From assembly GCA_902362435.1 (NCBI GenBank), contig CABIWW010000003.1, forward strand, positions 143,771 through 207,770: a DNA stretch of 64,000 nt, given 5' to 3'. The first letter of the stretch is position 1. The number at the start of each line of letters is the position of its first letter. Source of the DNA: Eubacteriaceae bacterium (GTDB lineage Bacteria; Bacillota; Clostridia; Peptostreptococcales; Anaerovoracaceae). Below are positions 25,850 through 34,705 of this stretch, one piece after another. The position numbers and the translations under genes were made by a program. The notes below the pieces were generated by a model. It ran no database searches. It was not told the DNA's origin and saw only the letters and a program-made list of their open reading frames with translations.

Positions 25850-27346
25850 CTATTTCAGCAGCCCCTTGTCTGTTTTTTTCACGTGTCTGAACACTTCTTC
25901 GAATCTGTCGAGAGCTTCGTCTATGATCTCAGGTGTGTCTGCAAGCGATGTGTAAAGTCTGCTGCCCGCGAGCGTCACGATGCCGTTTGCCATGTAGGCA
26001 GCGCCCATCCTTTCCATGGAATCCTTTCTCACATACATCATATCCTTGTGCTTCAGCAGTCCGATCGCGGATTTCAGGAAACACATCGACGAGAAGTCAA
26101 AGCTCATCGCACCCGTACATTCCAGGTGCACGATAGAACCCTGATTGTATGCGACGAAAGGCAGGCTGTACTGACTTATTAGGGACTTGAGTCCGTCGCA
26201 GAGCCTGTCTCCCATCTGTCCTGCGACCTCGCACGCATTGGTCCTCTCGATCTCTTTTATCGTCGTATATCCTGCAAGGCACGAGAGCGGATTTGCAGCG
26301 AGCGTACCGCCTACATACGCCCTGTGCTTTCCTGTAGCCAGACCTGCAGCCATCAGCTCGGCATACTCGCGCTTGCCGCCGACGCCGCCTGCCGACGGAT
26401 AACCGCCTGCGACGATCTTTCCGAAAACAGTCAGATCAGGCACGACGTCAAAGTATCCCTGCGCACCCGAAAGCGCCAGCCTGAATCCCGTCACTACCTC
26501 ATCGAATATCAGCAGTGCCCCGTACTTGTCGCACAGCTCACGAACGCCCTTGTTATAATCCTTTGCGACCGGTCTCGTGCCGCTTTCCGGACCTGCCGGC
26601 TCGACGATAACGGCTGCAGTACCGCCTTTCAGCCTGTTGCGTTTCATCATCTTCCCGAGCATATCGAGGTCGTTCGGACGCACTTCATCAGTTCTCCTGT
26701 AAGCTCCCGGCGTTATCCCGTGTGACTCCAGCAGCGCGCGGCTTCCCGGGATCTTCAGCCCGTATACCATCTGATCCGACCAGCCGTGATAAGCTCCGCC
26801 GATCTTGATTATCCTCTTCTTGCCCGTCGCGATCCTCGCGATACGGAGTGCCGCCATCACCGACTCCGTTCCGGAGCCCAGCATACGGAACATTTCCACA
26901 TTAGGCATATGCTTCGTTATCTCTTTCGCGATCATCATCTCTGATTCGTGGAGCAGCCCGGTCACAGGTCCGCATGTATTGAGCAGCTCGATAACTTTCT
27001 CCCTTACCGCAGGGTAGTTGCTGCCCAGTATCGTAGGACCGCCTGCCTGCAGAAAATCTATGTACCTGTTGCCGTCCTGGTCGTAAAGGTATGCGCCTTC
27101 CGTCTTCGCCATGCACATAGGGAACGGCTTGTTGAATGCGAGATTGTGCTGCACGCCTCCCGGTATGTATTTCTGCGACTCCTCGTATACCGCCTTCGAT
27201 GCTTTGCACTTTTCATCGAAATATTTCATCACGACATTGTCGTAATAATCATCGTCGACTTCCCATATCTCCTGACTCGTCAGTTCCTTTAGCTGTCTGT
27301 TTATCTCTGCAGGATCGTCCCATCTGCTCACTCCGCAATTTTTCAT
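25850..27346 (-). CDS. Class III PLP-dependent aminotransferase/aminomutase (HemL-like)
   Basis: A 498-residue PLP enzyme of the glutamate-1-semialdehyde aminomutase type. It shows GGAYHGWSD, LLIFDEVVTGFRLALSGAQ (PLP-binding Asp) and TVFGKIVAGGYP with the Schiff-base Lys310. An N-terminal extension of about 55 residues is longer than in HemL, so it is unlikely to be the tetrapyrrole enzyme itself. It is the last gene of a four-gene operon with an FGGY kinase, a tandem class II aldolase and a GtrA protein; it probably transaminates or shifts an amino group on a carbonyl compound from that pathway. Confidence 0.8.
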   Translation of the reverse strand: MKNCGVSRWDDPAEINRQLKELTSQEIWEVDDDYYDNVVMKYFDEKCKASKAVYEESQKYIPGGVQHNLAFNKPFPMCMAKTEGAYLYDQDGNRYIDFLQAGGPTILGSNYPAVREKVIELLNTCGPVTGLLHESEMMIAKEITKHMPNVEMFRMLGSGTESVMAALRIARIATGKKRIIKIGGAYHGWSDQMVYGLKIPGSRALLESHGITPGAYRRTDEVRPNDLDMLGKMMKRNRLKGGTAAVIVEPAGPESGTRPVAKDYNKGVRELCDKYGALLIFDEVVTGFRLALSGAQGYFDVVPDLTVFGKIVAGGYPSAGGVGGKREYAELMAAGLATGKHRAYVGGTLAANPLSCLAGYTTIKEIERTNACEVAGQMGDRLCDGLKSLISQYSLPFVAYNQGSIVHLECTGAMSFDFSSMCFLKSAIGLLKHKDMMYVRKDSMERMGAAYMANGIVTLAGSRLYTSLADTPEIIDEALDRFEEVFRHVKKTDKGLLK

Positions 27347-27347
27347 T

Positions 27348-27791
27348 TTATTTTCTCTCCTTATACGCTTTTTTCTTTGCTATATCGTTCGTATCTATCG
27401 TTTTTCCGAAGACGACGAATCTGTCGTACAGATATTCTGTCGTTATGTTCATCAGCATGTTCAGCCCCGTGACAAGATACTCGTTCCACCCGAGGTCTTC
27501 TGCCAGATAATTGCCTAGTATCGTGGTGACAGGTGTGAACACACAGTAGAATGCCAGTATCTTCATCATCGCCAGCGGAACGTTATTAGCCGATTTGAAT
27601 GTGAATTTCCTGTTCAGCGTGAAGTTCCAGAGCACCGACAGCACGAGTGCTATCAGGTAGCGTGGCCAGTACTGCCAGTCTGTAAGCTGTGTCAGCAATG
27701 TGAACGACACGATCTCTATGATCCCCGCCGACACTGAAAACAGTACGAATTTTATAACTCTCAGTATTTCTTTTCTTTTTTCAGATATCAT
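27348..27791 (-). CDS. GtrA-family membrane protein
   Basis: A 147-residue protein with four transmembrane helices. It contains ITVxx-like IRVIKFVLFSVSAGI, ALVLSVLWNFTLNRKFTFKS (the hallmark NF-x-x-NR-x-x-TF motif) and a C-terminal helix. GtrA proteins help flip or deliver lipid-linked sugars. It overlaps the aldolase stop by four bases and ends one base before the PLP enzyme start, so it is fully embedded in the operon, which is an unusual place for this family. Confidence 0.88.
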   Translation of the reverse strand: MISEKRKEILRVIKFVLFSVSAGIIEIVSFTLLTQLTDWQYWPRYLIALVLSVLWNFTLNRKFTFKSANNVPLAMMKILAFYCVFTPVTTILGNYLAEDLGWNEYLVTGLNMLMNITTEYLYDRFVVFGKTIDTNDIAKKKAYKERK

Positions 27792-28777
27792 GATCTCTCC
27801 CGGTCTTTCTGCTTGGAATATTTATGCTTGTATACGAAGTTCATCAGCGCCACATCGACAACTCCGATCTTTTTGACTCTGCCTGACGCCAGTGTGTGCA
27901 CCGCGCACAGGCACGACTTGTCGACCAGCAGCTTCAGTGCCTCCAGATCGTCCGCCGTTTCGGCTCTGACTGCTGCGCCAGTTCCTTTTATCAGCACGGC
28001 CGGATACTTATTCAGCAGATCTTCCGCTTCACTCGCAGTGCCTGCTGCAGGTATCTTCCTGCCTATCATCTGCGCCATATCGTCTACCTGCGCATATACG
28101 GGAGTTCCTGCGTCAGCGCAGATCCTTACAGCATCGGTGCTGAAAACGTCTGTATACCCGGACATCTTCTTAACCTGCACTGCCGCCCCGGCAGCCGCGC
28201 TCTGCGCCTTTCCATCAAAGCCTCTGATATTCCTCCTGCAGATATTTTCAAGAAGCACCGCGCGCTCCATAGCCTCATCACGGTCACGTCCGCATATCAG
28301 TACGCCGTGATGTATCATGAATACTGTCTGTATTCCCTGTTTCAGCACATCCGCTACCGCGTTCGTCAGCTTCTTCATTCCGGGCAGTCCGTATGCAGCG
28401 AGACCGATCCCGCCGAGCTTTTCGCGTTCTTCGTCTGTGATGTCCAGATCTTCCAGCCCTGTCAGCCCTATCGCGGTCGCATATTTCTGATGTGTGTGTA
28501 TCACGAACTCCGTTTCCGGGAAACAGTTGTACGCTGCGATGTGCACGCCGCGCTCTCCCGAAGGCTTGTGCTTTCCTTCCCATTCCTCCGTCTCTGTATC
28601 GAGCACGACTATATCGTCTTCCCGAGTCTGCATGTAGTCGAGCCCGCTCGGTGTTATCAGGCAGTGGCTGCTGTCGAGCCTGCAGCTTATATTGCCCCAC
28701 GTCCTCGCAACCAGTTCCTCCTGAAGAAGTTCTTTTCCGGTCGCCACAAGCAGCGCCCTTTTTTCTTTTTCATCCAT
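27788..28777 (-). CDS. Class II aldolase/adducin-family protein, tandem domain
   Basis: A 329-residue protein. Residues about 1-190 are a full class II aldolase domain: GNISCR, PSGERGVHIAAY with the catalytic Glu, HTHQKYATAIG (metal His pair) and IHHGVLICG (third metal His). Residues about 210-320 look like a second, degenerate copy (PAVLIKGTGAAVRAETADD), where the zinc ligands are lost. Fuculose-1-phosphate or rhamnulose-1-phosphate-type aldolases are usually about 215 residues. It follows the FGGY kinase by 14 bases, as expected for a phosphorylated ketose substrate. Confidence 0.82.
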   Translation of the reverse strand: MDEKEKRALLVATGKELLQEELVARTWGNISCRLDSSHCLITPSGLDYMQTREDDIVVLDTETEEWEGKHKPSGERGVHIAAYNCFPETEFVIHTHQKYATAIGLTGLEDLDITDEEREKLGGIGLAAYGLPGMKKLTNAVADVLKQGIQTVFMIHHGVLICGRDRDEAMERAVLLENICRRNIRGFDGKAQSAAAGAAVQVKKMSGYTDVFSTDAVRICADAGTPVYAQVDDMAQMIGRKIPAAGTASEAEDLLNKYPAVLIKGTGAAVRAETADDLEALKLLVDKSCLCAVHTLASGRVKKIGVVDVALMNFVYKHKYSKQKDRERS

Positions 28778-28791
28778 TCCGTTGTTCTCCT

Positions 28792-30393
28792 TTATTCATG
28801 TACCGTATTCAGCATAGCGAAGTTCTTTTTGTTGTTCCTGTAAAGCTGCACGAATACGCTGTAATTGCGGTCATAGACTTTCCCGGCGTCAGGATCCGGC
28901 ACGAACCTGTCCTTTACAGGGACCAGTCTGTCTATATCGTCAAAACCGCCGATCACACCGCTGCCCACAGCTACCAGCAGCGCCGCCCCCGTCGATCCCG
29001 TGTCTTTCGTGTTTTCCACGGTCTCGACGGTCCTGCCCGTTATATCCGCGAGCATCTGACATGTCACATCCGAAAGTGCACCGCCGCCGACGAATCTCAG
29101 CGTATCGGATGTCTGCACTTTTCTGCTCTCGCACTCGAGCATCCATCGCAGATGATAGCATATGCCCTCGAGCACTGCCCTTATCATCTCGGTCTTTCCA
29201 GTCTCGATCCTAATGTTGAAGAACATCCCCGCCGCATTCGGATCTTCGAACGGACATCTGTTGCCGTGCAGCCATGGTGTGAATATCACCCCGCCGGCTC
29301 CCGGCGGCACCTTTGCGACCGTATCCGACAGATAGTCATAAAGGCTCTCGTAAAGAGACTCCCGGCTTTCCGCGACATCGGTCTTCTGCATATACACGCC
29401 TATCTCGTCTAGCGCCAGATGCTCCTTGACCCACTGGAAACACTTGCCTGCGGTCTCCATCTCTGCGAAGTAGTTGTACTTCCCGCTCTGCGCGCCTACG
29501 ATCCCTGCTATCATCGAGACGATGTCGACCTTCTGTCTGTCTATCACCGTGCCTACCCATCCGGACGTCCCGGAGTAGATATGTGTCGCGCCGGTCCTGG
29601 TACAGCCCGCACCTACGCCGATCAGCGTCGCATCGCCGCCTCCGCCGTAAACCGCCGTTCCCGGCGCAAGTCCCAGCTCCGACGCCGCTTTTTCCGTCAG
29701 ACCGCCCGCCACATCCGTGCACTCTATGATCTCGGGAAGATGTTCCGGCTCCACGCCGTACATCCTGCAGAGGCTTTCATTCCAGCCTTCTCGCCCTTTT
29801 CTCGTATCGTACAGAAACGTCGCATACGCGGAATCTCTCGTCATCACGAACCTGTCCGTGCACCTGGCGATCAGATACTCTTTGACATCAAGCCACTTGT
29901 GCGCTTTTGCAAAGATCTCCGGCTCGTTCTTCTGGACCCACTTGTATTTCCACACCGGATCTTTTACGCTCGTCGACGCCGCGTGCGTGATCTTCAGACT
30001 CTTCAGCAGCTTGAAGACGTTGACGCCTGCGATCCTGATGCCGTGGCTCTGACATTCCTTCATTTCCCTTACGGCTCGCTGATCCATGTAGCTCATCGGC
30101 CGTCTCAGCGCCCTGCCTTCCCGGTCGACCAGCACCATTCCCTGCATCTGCGAACAGAACGATATCCCGTCTATCATATCCGGGGTCACATCGGTTTCTG
30201 ACATTATCTCCTTCGTGGTGCTGCACATGGCCTCCCACCACTGGTCCGCATCCTGTTCGGCACCGCCGTTTTCCAGTATGTAAAGATCATAGTCGCTGTA
30301 TGTGCCTGCTATCATCTCTATCGTTTCACCTATGGAAAACAGGCAGGTCTTGAGCCCTGTCGTGCCTATATCATATGCGATAACATAAAGCAT
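28792..30393 (-). CDS. FGGY-family carbohydrate kinase
   Basis: A 533-residue sugar kinase of the xylulokinase/gluconokinase group. It starts VIAYDIGTTGLKTCLFS (phosphate-1 motif), has ATP-binding GGGGDATLIGVGAGC and a later GGGALSDVTCQMLAD adenosine motif, and is the expected length. AGGAGGAG precedes the ATG. It heads the operon with the tandem aldolase, GtrA protein and PLP enzyme. The sugar is not identifiable; the aldolase next door suggests a deoxy-ketose or similar. Confidence 0.9.
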   Translation of the reverse strand: MLYVIAYDIGTTGLKTCLFSIGETIEMIAGTYSDYDLYILENGGAEQDADQWWEAMCSTTKEIMSETDVTPDMIDGISFCSQMQGMVLVDREGRALRRPMSYMDQRAVREMKECQSHGIRIAGVNVFKLLKSLKITHAASTSVKDPVWKYKWVQKNEPEIFAKAHKWLDVKEYLIARCTDRFVMTRDSAYATFLYDTRKGREGWNESLCRMYGVEPEHLPEIIECTDVAGGLTEKAASELGLAPGTAVYGGGGDATLIGVGAGCTRTGATHIYSGTSGWVGTVIDRQKVDIVSMIAGIVGAQSGKYNYFAEMETAGKCFQWVKEHLALDEIGVYMQKTDVAESRESLYESLYDYLSDTVAKVPPGAGGVIFTPWLHGNRCPFEDPNAAGMFFNIRIETGKTEMIRAVLEGICYHLRWMLECESRKVQTSDTLRFVGGGALSDVTCQMLADITGRTVETVENTKDTGSTGAALLVAVGSGVIGGFDDIDRLVPVKDRFVPDPDAGKVYDRNYSVFVQLYRNNKKNFAMLNTVHE

Positions 30394-30461
30394 TTTCTCC
30401 TCCTTCTCCGTTATCTGCAGTTGTCTGTGATAGTACGTCTCTGTCTGTAATTATATGCCGG

Positions 30462-30515
30462 CCGGCTGTGTCTGTTATACCGGCTGTGTCTGCTATACCG
30501 ACTGTCTCGGCTGCA
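30462..30515. repeat. Three imperfect 18-bp tandem repeats
   Basis: Units begin CCGGCTGTGTCTG, CCGGCTGTGTCTG and CCGACTGTCTCGG at 30462, 30480 and 30498. They lie between the regulator stop and the kinase start, in the leader of the kinase operon. Confidence 0.6.
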
Positions 30516-30519
30516 CCTG

Positions 30520-31152
30520 CTATGTTGTCTGCACCCGCAGCGCGCCCTCGATGAACTGGATCAGGCTCTCCGCCATCTCTTCGTCGTCCTCTGACGAGCT
30601 GCCGCAGAATATCTTCATGCGCTCCCTGTAGTAGTCGCAGCTGTATGAAAACTGCATCATCATGAGCATGTTGTCGAAAAAGAATGCAAGGATCCCGGGA
30701 TCCGTGTCATTCCCTATCACACCGTTCTCCTGGGCGCTTTTTATGGCATTTCTGTAAATGTCCGCGGATCGCTTTTCTATCTTTTCCACGATGTCCTCTG
30801 CGTATTTCTTGCAGCCGCCCGACATTATCTCATGGTACATCGCATTGTAGTTCGCGTGCAGCTTCGAATTCCTTATCAGCGCGTATACGATCTTCCTTAT
30901 GTATTCGCTGATGTCAGACGACCCTCCGGCCGCCTCCTCCAGCACCTTGTCCAGCAGCTCCAGACTGTGGTTGACGCAGTGCAGGAAAAAACTGTCCTTG
31001 TCGCTGAAATACTTGTATATGACGCCCACGCTCACGCCTGATCGTTTCGCGATCTCGTTCATACCGGCGCCCCTGAGGCCTTTCTCCACGAACACATCGA
31101 TCCCGCTCTCAAGTATCGCCTCTATCGTTTTTTCATCAAGTTTCTTGTACAT
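30520..31152 (-). CDS. TetR/AcrR-family regulator
   Basis: A 210-residue repressor. The N-terminal helix-turn-helix is GMNEIAKRSGVSVGVIYKYFSDKDSFFLH (about 27-56); the C-terminal ligand domain is helical. It lies 126 bases upstream of the FGGY kinase operon and on the same strand, so it may regulate that operon, the divergently placed sequences or the DrrAB-type transporter. A palindrome just upstream of its start is a candidate autoregulatory operator. Confidence 0.9.
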   Translation of the reverse strand: MYKKLDEKTIEAILESGIDVFVEKGLRGAGMNEIAKRSGVSVGVIYKYFSDKDSFFLHCVNHSLELLDKVLEEAAGGSSDISEYIRKIVYALIRNSKLHANYNAMYHEIMSGGCKKYAEDIVEKIEKRSADIYRNAIKSAQENGVIGNDTDPGILAFFFDNMLMMMQFSYSCDYYRERMKIFCGSSSEDDEEMAESLIQFIEGALRVQTT

Positions 31153-31177
31153 TTTGCTGTTCCTTCTTTTTCGTGAC

Positions 31178-31193
31178 GTGAATATTCGTTCAC
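31178..31193 (-). promoter_or_regulatory. Candidate TetR operator
   Basis: GTGAA-N6-TTCAC, with a GAATATTC core, about 25-40 bases upstream of the TetR-family start. Position and symmetry fit autoregulation. No direct binding evidence. Confidence 0.4.
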
Positions 31194-31265
31194 AAGATAA
31201 TTATATTATATCCCTCTGGCTGCATTTTGCAATACTGCCGCAGAAAAAAGCGTGCGCTTTTGCAC

Positions 31266-31300
31266 GAAAAAACAGACGCCTCACTGCGAGAAACGTCTGT
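31266..31300 (-). terminator. Intrinsic terminator downstream of the P-type ATPase remnant
   Basis: Stem ACAGACG (31272-31278) with CGTCTGT (31294-31300) and, on the minus strand, a TTTTTT run after it. It lies about 30 bases past the stop of the ATPase remnant and now ends the DrrAB-type operon. Confidence 0.7.
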
Positions 31301-31327
31301 CTCATATATTCCCTGATGCGGTTTATC

Positions 31328-31483
31328 TTATTTTTTCTTCCAGCGCAGGAGCAGTGCCGAATTTATGATGACCATTATGGATCCGGCATTGTGCACGAGG
31401 GCTCCCACTACAGGGTTCAGTATACCCGTGATCGCAAGTATTATCGCTACGAAGTTGAGTGCCATGGAAAAGCTCAGTGTTTC
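31328..31483 (-). pseudogene. C-terminal remnant of a heavy-metal P-type ATPase
   Basis: A minus-strand stretch of about 50 codons ending in TAA reads MALNFVAIILAITGIL, then NPVVGALVHNAGSIMVIINS and ALLLRWKKK. This is the last membrane helix pair of CopA/ZntA-type P1B ATPases. A stop codon lies just upstream in frame and no other part of the gene is present. It overlaps the 3' end of the ABC permease gene in another frame, so a deletion probably fused the two. Confidence 0.75.
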
Positions 31484-32364
31484 TTAAGCAGGTTCATCAC
31501 GATATATATTCCGATCAGGACTGCCGTCGAGCCAGCCAGGATCATATACATCGTGCCTGTTTCCACTTTACTGTCAAAAAAGTAAAGGTTGCAGTCCACG
31601 GAATCCTTTATCGCCTCTATGACCTCTGACGGGAATCCCGTGTCTGCCATTTCCTGATAAACGCCTGCAAGCGCATGGTTCCTCAGCAGACTCGTGCCAT
31701 ATGTACCCGGCAGGAACGAGATCACATGCTGCAGAGTTTCCCCGAACTGCGATATCGGCATGTATGCGCCGCATATGAAGCCGTACCCTGCGCTCACTAT
31801 CGTCCCCACCGCCGACATCTGCCCCTGCGATGACAGGAAAAAGTTTATTATCGAAGACAATGCCGTGCCGAACAGCACAAGCAGGATCACATCGAGCACG
31901 AACAGCGCCGTATCCGCCGCGGACAGGTACCACCCGGCCTTTGCAAGATATATGAATCCCGCCCCGGTCGCTATCAGACATATGAGCATAGTCGAAAGCA
32001 CCGTCGCGATATAATAGCTGACTGCCAGCGTCGAGCGCTTTACCGGTGTGACAGTGATGTCCCGGAGCGCGCCCGTGACTTTGTCCTGCACCATCAGCAT
32101 GTTCGAGCAGAATGCCACCGTGATACAGCACACCGCCAGCAGTGATGAGATCAACTGCCCTCCCACAGTCGCGTCTATCAGCGACGAATCCAGCTCGAAT
32201 CCCTGCGGCACGGCTGATGCAAAGCTGTCGCGGTATACCTTCGCCAGAAATGTCGCATAGAGCACAAGCAGGATCACGGGAGTTATCAGCGACGTGAAAA
32301 ACATCCCTTTATCTTTAAAAAACAGCTTGCTGTTTCTTCTTGTCAGATTGCCCAGTCCAGTCAT
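31474..32364 (-). CDS. ABC-2-type permease (DrrB-like)
   Basis: A 296-residue permease with six helices. N-terminal RNSKLFFKDKGMFFTSLITPVILL and the central QDKVTGALRDITVTPVKR match multidrug/daunorubicin-type exporters. A central extracellular loop contains VPQGFELDSSLID. Its start overlaps the ATPase stop by four bases, so they form one two-gene exporter. The last codons overlap the P-type ATPase remnant. Confidence 0.9.
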   Translation of the reverse strand: MTGLGNLTRRNSKLFFKDKGMFFTSLITPVILLVLYATFLAKVYRDSFASAVPQGFELDSSLIDATVGGQLISSLLAVCCITVAFCSNMLMVQDKVTGALRDITVTPVKRSTLAVSYYIATVLSTMLICLIATGAGFIYLAKAGWYLSAADTALFVLDVILLVLFGTALSSIINFFLSSQGQMSAVGTIVSAGYGFICGAYMPISQFGETLQHVISFLPGTYGTSLLRNHALAGVYQEMADTGFPSEVIEAIKDSVDCNLYFFDSKVETGTMYMILAGSTAVLIGIYIVMNLLKKH

Positions 32365-33275
32365 TTTTCATCATCTCCCGTAAGCGTCTTCCCTGTTGCA
32401 GCAAGGAAGACATCGTCCATTTTACCTTTTGTTATCTCATAATCTCTGAAAATCTCCGGATGGCGCAATATCAGTTCTGTCGCTTCCGCAGTGCTGCCGA
32501 CTTCTATTCTAAATGCTCCCGGCAGCTTTTCAAAGCTGCGGCCCAGCAGCTGCGCTTCCGCTTCACTCGCCCCGTACAGTGTGATGAAATCGCCGGTGTA
32601 CCGGTTCTTGAGCTGCAGCGGCGTCCCCTCTGCCACGATCCTGCCAGAATCGAGTATCACCACATGATCGGCGTCTGCCGCTTCTTCCATGTAATGCGTC
32701 GTAAGGAAAACCGTCATGCTTTCTTTACGTCGGAGTTCCTTGACAACGTCCCACAGCAGTTTCCTGGTCTGAGGATCGAGTCCTGTCGTAGGCTCGTCCA
32801 GTATCAGTATCTGCGGTCTGTGCAGCAGCGCTCTCGCGATATCTATCCTGCGGCGCTGCCCTCCCGACAGCCTGCCGACGATGCGCCTGTCCATATCTTC
32901 AAAATCAAGAAGCGCCGCCAGCTCGTCATAACGGTTCCTGAACGCGTTTCCGTTTATACCGTAAAGCGCCGCGCGGCTCCTCAGATTGTCTCTGACTGAA
33001 AGCGCCTGGTCGAGCACCGAGTTCTGGAACACCACTCCTATATTCCTCGTGATCTCGCCCATGCCGTGCTCTGTATTCTCTCCGCAGACTTTCACCGTGC
33101 CGCCGTCCTTCGCAAGGTGACCGCACATTATCGATATCGTAGTCGACTTGCCAGCGCCGTTGACGCCCAGAAAAGCGAACAGCTCGCCCTTTTCCACGGA
33201 AAACGACAGGTCATCCACCGCTTTCAGATCGCCGAAAGACTTGTTCAGATTATTTATTTCTATGATCTTTTCCAT
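32361..33275 (-). CDS. ABC transporter ATPase (DrrA-like)
   Basis: A 304-residue ATPase. Walker A is GVNGAGKSTT (37-46), the signature is LSGGQRRRIDIARALLH, Walker B is ILILDEPTTGLD and the switch His is in TTHYMEEA. The C-terminal ~80 residues are the usual DrrA extension. It energises the adjacent DrrB-like permease; substrate could be a drug, lipid or peptide. Confidence 0.92.
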   Translation of the reverse strand: MEKIIEINNLNKSFGDLKAVDDLSFSVEKGELFAFLGVNGAGKSTTISIMCGHLAKDGGTVKVCGENTEHGMGEITRNIGVVFQNSVLDQALSVRDNLRSRAALYGINGNAFRNRYDELAALLDFEDMDRRIVGRLSGGQRRRIDIARALLHRPQILILDEPTTGLDPQTRKLLWDVVKELRRKESMTVFLTTHYMEEAADADHVVILDSGRIVAEGTPLQLKNRYTGDFITLYGASEAEAQLLGRSFEKLPGAFRIEVGSTAEATELILRHPEIFRDYEITKGKMDDVFLAATGKTLTGDDEK

Positions 33276-33367
33276 TGAGATATCCCTTTCATGGCCTGCC
33301 GCATGCAGTGCCGGCCGGCTCGCTCATGTCCGCCCGCAAAGCTGCAGCGTGCTTCCTTTTCACGGCA

Positions 33368-34405
33368 TCAGCTCTTTATCAGGTTGAGATAGAATTTGTA
33401 TTCATTGTCTGTAAAGCTGCACAGGTACACGTTCATCACTACGTCAGGATGCTCTTCGAACCACTCTACCACTGCTATCAGTGCTGTCGGCGCCGCCTTG
33501 TATATCGGAAAGCGCTGCGCTCCTGCTGATATGCATGGGAATGCCACGCTGTCGCAGCCGTTTTCGGCAGCGATGTCGAGTGCCCTGCGGTAGCATGACG
33601 CCAGCAGTTCTGTGTCACTTTCATCATCTTCATCGCCCTGATAGAACGGTCCCACTGCATGTATTATGTGATCTGCATTTTTGAAATCGTGTGCGCCGGT
33701 AATCTTCGCATCTCCCGGCATACATCCGCCCAGAGTCCTGCACTCGTTGAAAAGTCCTTCACCGGCAGCTTCATGTATCGCACCGTTGAGACCGCCTCCG
33801 CACAGGAACGCCTCGTCGACTTCTCCGTCGCTGAGCAGGATCTCATCGACTGCCGCTCCCCCGAGCAGCGTCTTATGCGCTGAATTCACGACAGCTGACA
33901 CTTTGAGATCCATCACGCTGCCTCTGACGAACGCGACGTGCGACTTTGCTTTATAACCTCTTATCATCTCGCGTATATTGCGGTCTACCAGTATCTTTTC
34001 GGAGTACGGGTTTATCACATATCCCGCGCAGTCAGGCCACTGGTCCAGCTGATCCATCAGCTCTGCGAACTGCTGGTTTATCGCTGAAGTTTCATCTCCA
34101 AGCTGCATCTGTTCCTCGCTCGTGTAAAGCGGTATCAGGTAATGTCCTTCTTCATCTATCGGTATATGCTTGAAGCTTATCGGCATCTCCTCGTCTATGG
34201 AAAACGCAGTGCCTTCGCTGAGGTCGCCGGCATTCGCGAGCTGCTGCAGCAGTTCCTTCGGTATCTCTATCGGCACCAGCAGCTGCATCCCTTTCCTGCT
34301 GCCTTCGCTGAGCATGTTGAAGACCGGTTCCGTCGGCGCCCCGTCACCGCAGTAATACCAGTTGTATAACGCACGTTCAAGCGCCTTTGCGTATCTGTCA
34401 CTCAT
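33368..34405 (-). CDS. SseB-macro domain fusion protein
   Basis: A 345-residue cytosolic protein. Residues about 1-140 resemble the SseB N-terminal domain (FNMLSEGSRKGMQLLVPIEI, YLIPLYTSEEQM). Residues about 155-345 are a macro domain that binds ADP-ribose or its derivatives: VRGSVMDLKVSAVVNSAHKT, GGGLNGAIHEAAG, PGDAKITGAHDFKNADHIIHAVGPFY and FPCISAGAQRFP. The key Asn and the G-G-G/V-N loop of deacetylase-type macro domains are present. AAAGGAG precedes the ATG. Confidence 0.85.
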   Translation of the reverse strand: MSDRYAKALERALYNWYYCGDGAPTEPVFNMLSEGSRKGMQLLVPIEIPKELLQQLANAGDLSEGTAFSIDEEMPISFKHIPIDEEGHYLIPLYTSEEQMQLGDETSAINQQFAELMDQLDQWPDCAGYVINPYSEKILVDRNIREMIRGYKAKSHVAFVRGSVMDLKVSAVVNSAHKTLLGGAAVDEILLSDGEVDEAFLCGGGLNGAIHEAAGEGLFNECRTLGGCMPGDAKITGAHDFKNADHIIHAVGPFYQGDEDDESDTELLASCYRRALDIAAENGCDSVAFPCISAGAQRFPIYKAAPTALIAVVEWFEEHPDVVMNVYLCSFTDNEYKFYLNLIKS

Positions 34406-34410
34406 TGTAA

Positions 34411-34587
34411 ATTCTCCTTTGTGATTTTCATGTGTCCATTATATATTATTTTGATATCAAAGGCAATTTGAGTGCCGGTAAAACCTACAACTGCGGTAAA
34501 AGCCGCAGCGCTGAGGAAACCGCAGCAGAAGAGAAAGTCCATGTCTCCGGCGAAAACAGCGGCGTGAAACTTTACATCAAAAACTAA
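34411..34587 (+). pseudogene. Possible orphan C-terminal coding fragment
   Basis: A 58-codon open stretch ending TAA with protein-like composition (GNLSAGKTYNCG, then EEKVHVSGENSGVKLYIKN). It lacks a proper start or ribosome site, and its codon use resembles the neighbours. It could be the 3' end of a lost gene. Evidence is weak. Confidence 0.3.
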
Positions 34588-34705
34588 AGACTGCCGTATC
34601 GAACGAATATGACATCGCTGACACGACAGCCTTTCTAATATCTATACTGCATTATGCACAGCTGACATATCTGCAGTCAGTACTCATAAATGCATATGAC
34701 TCATA

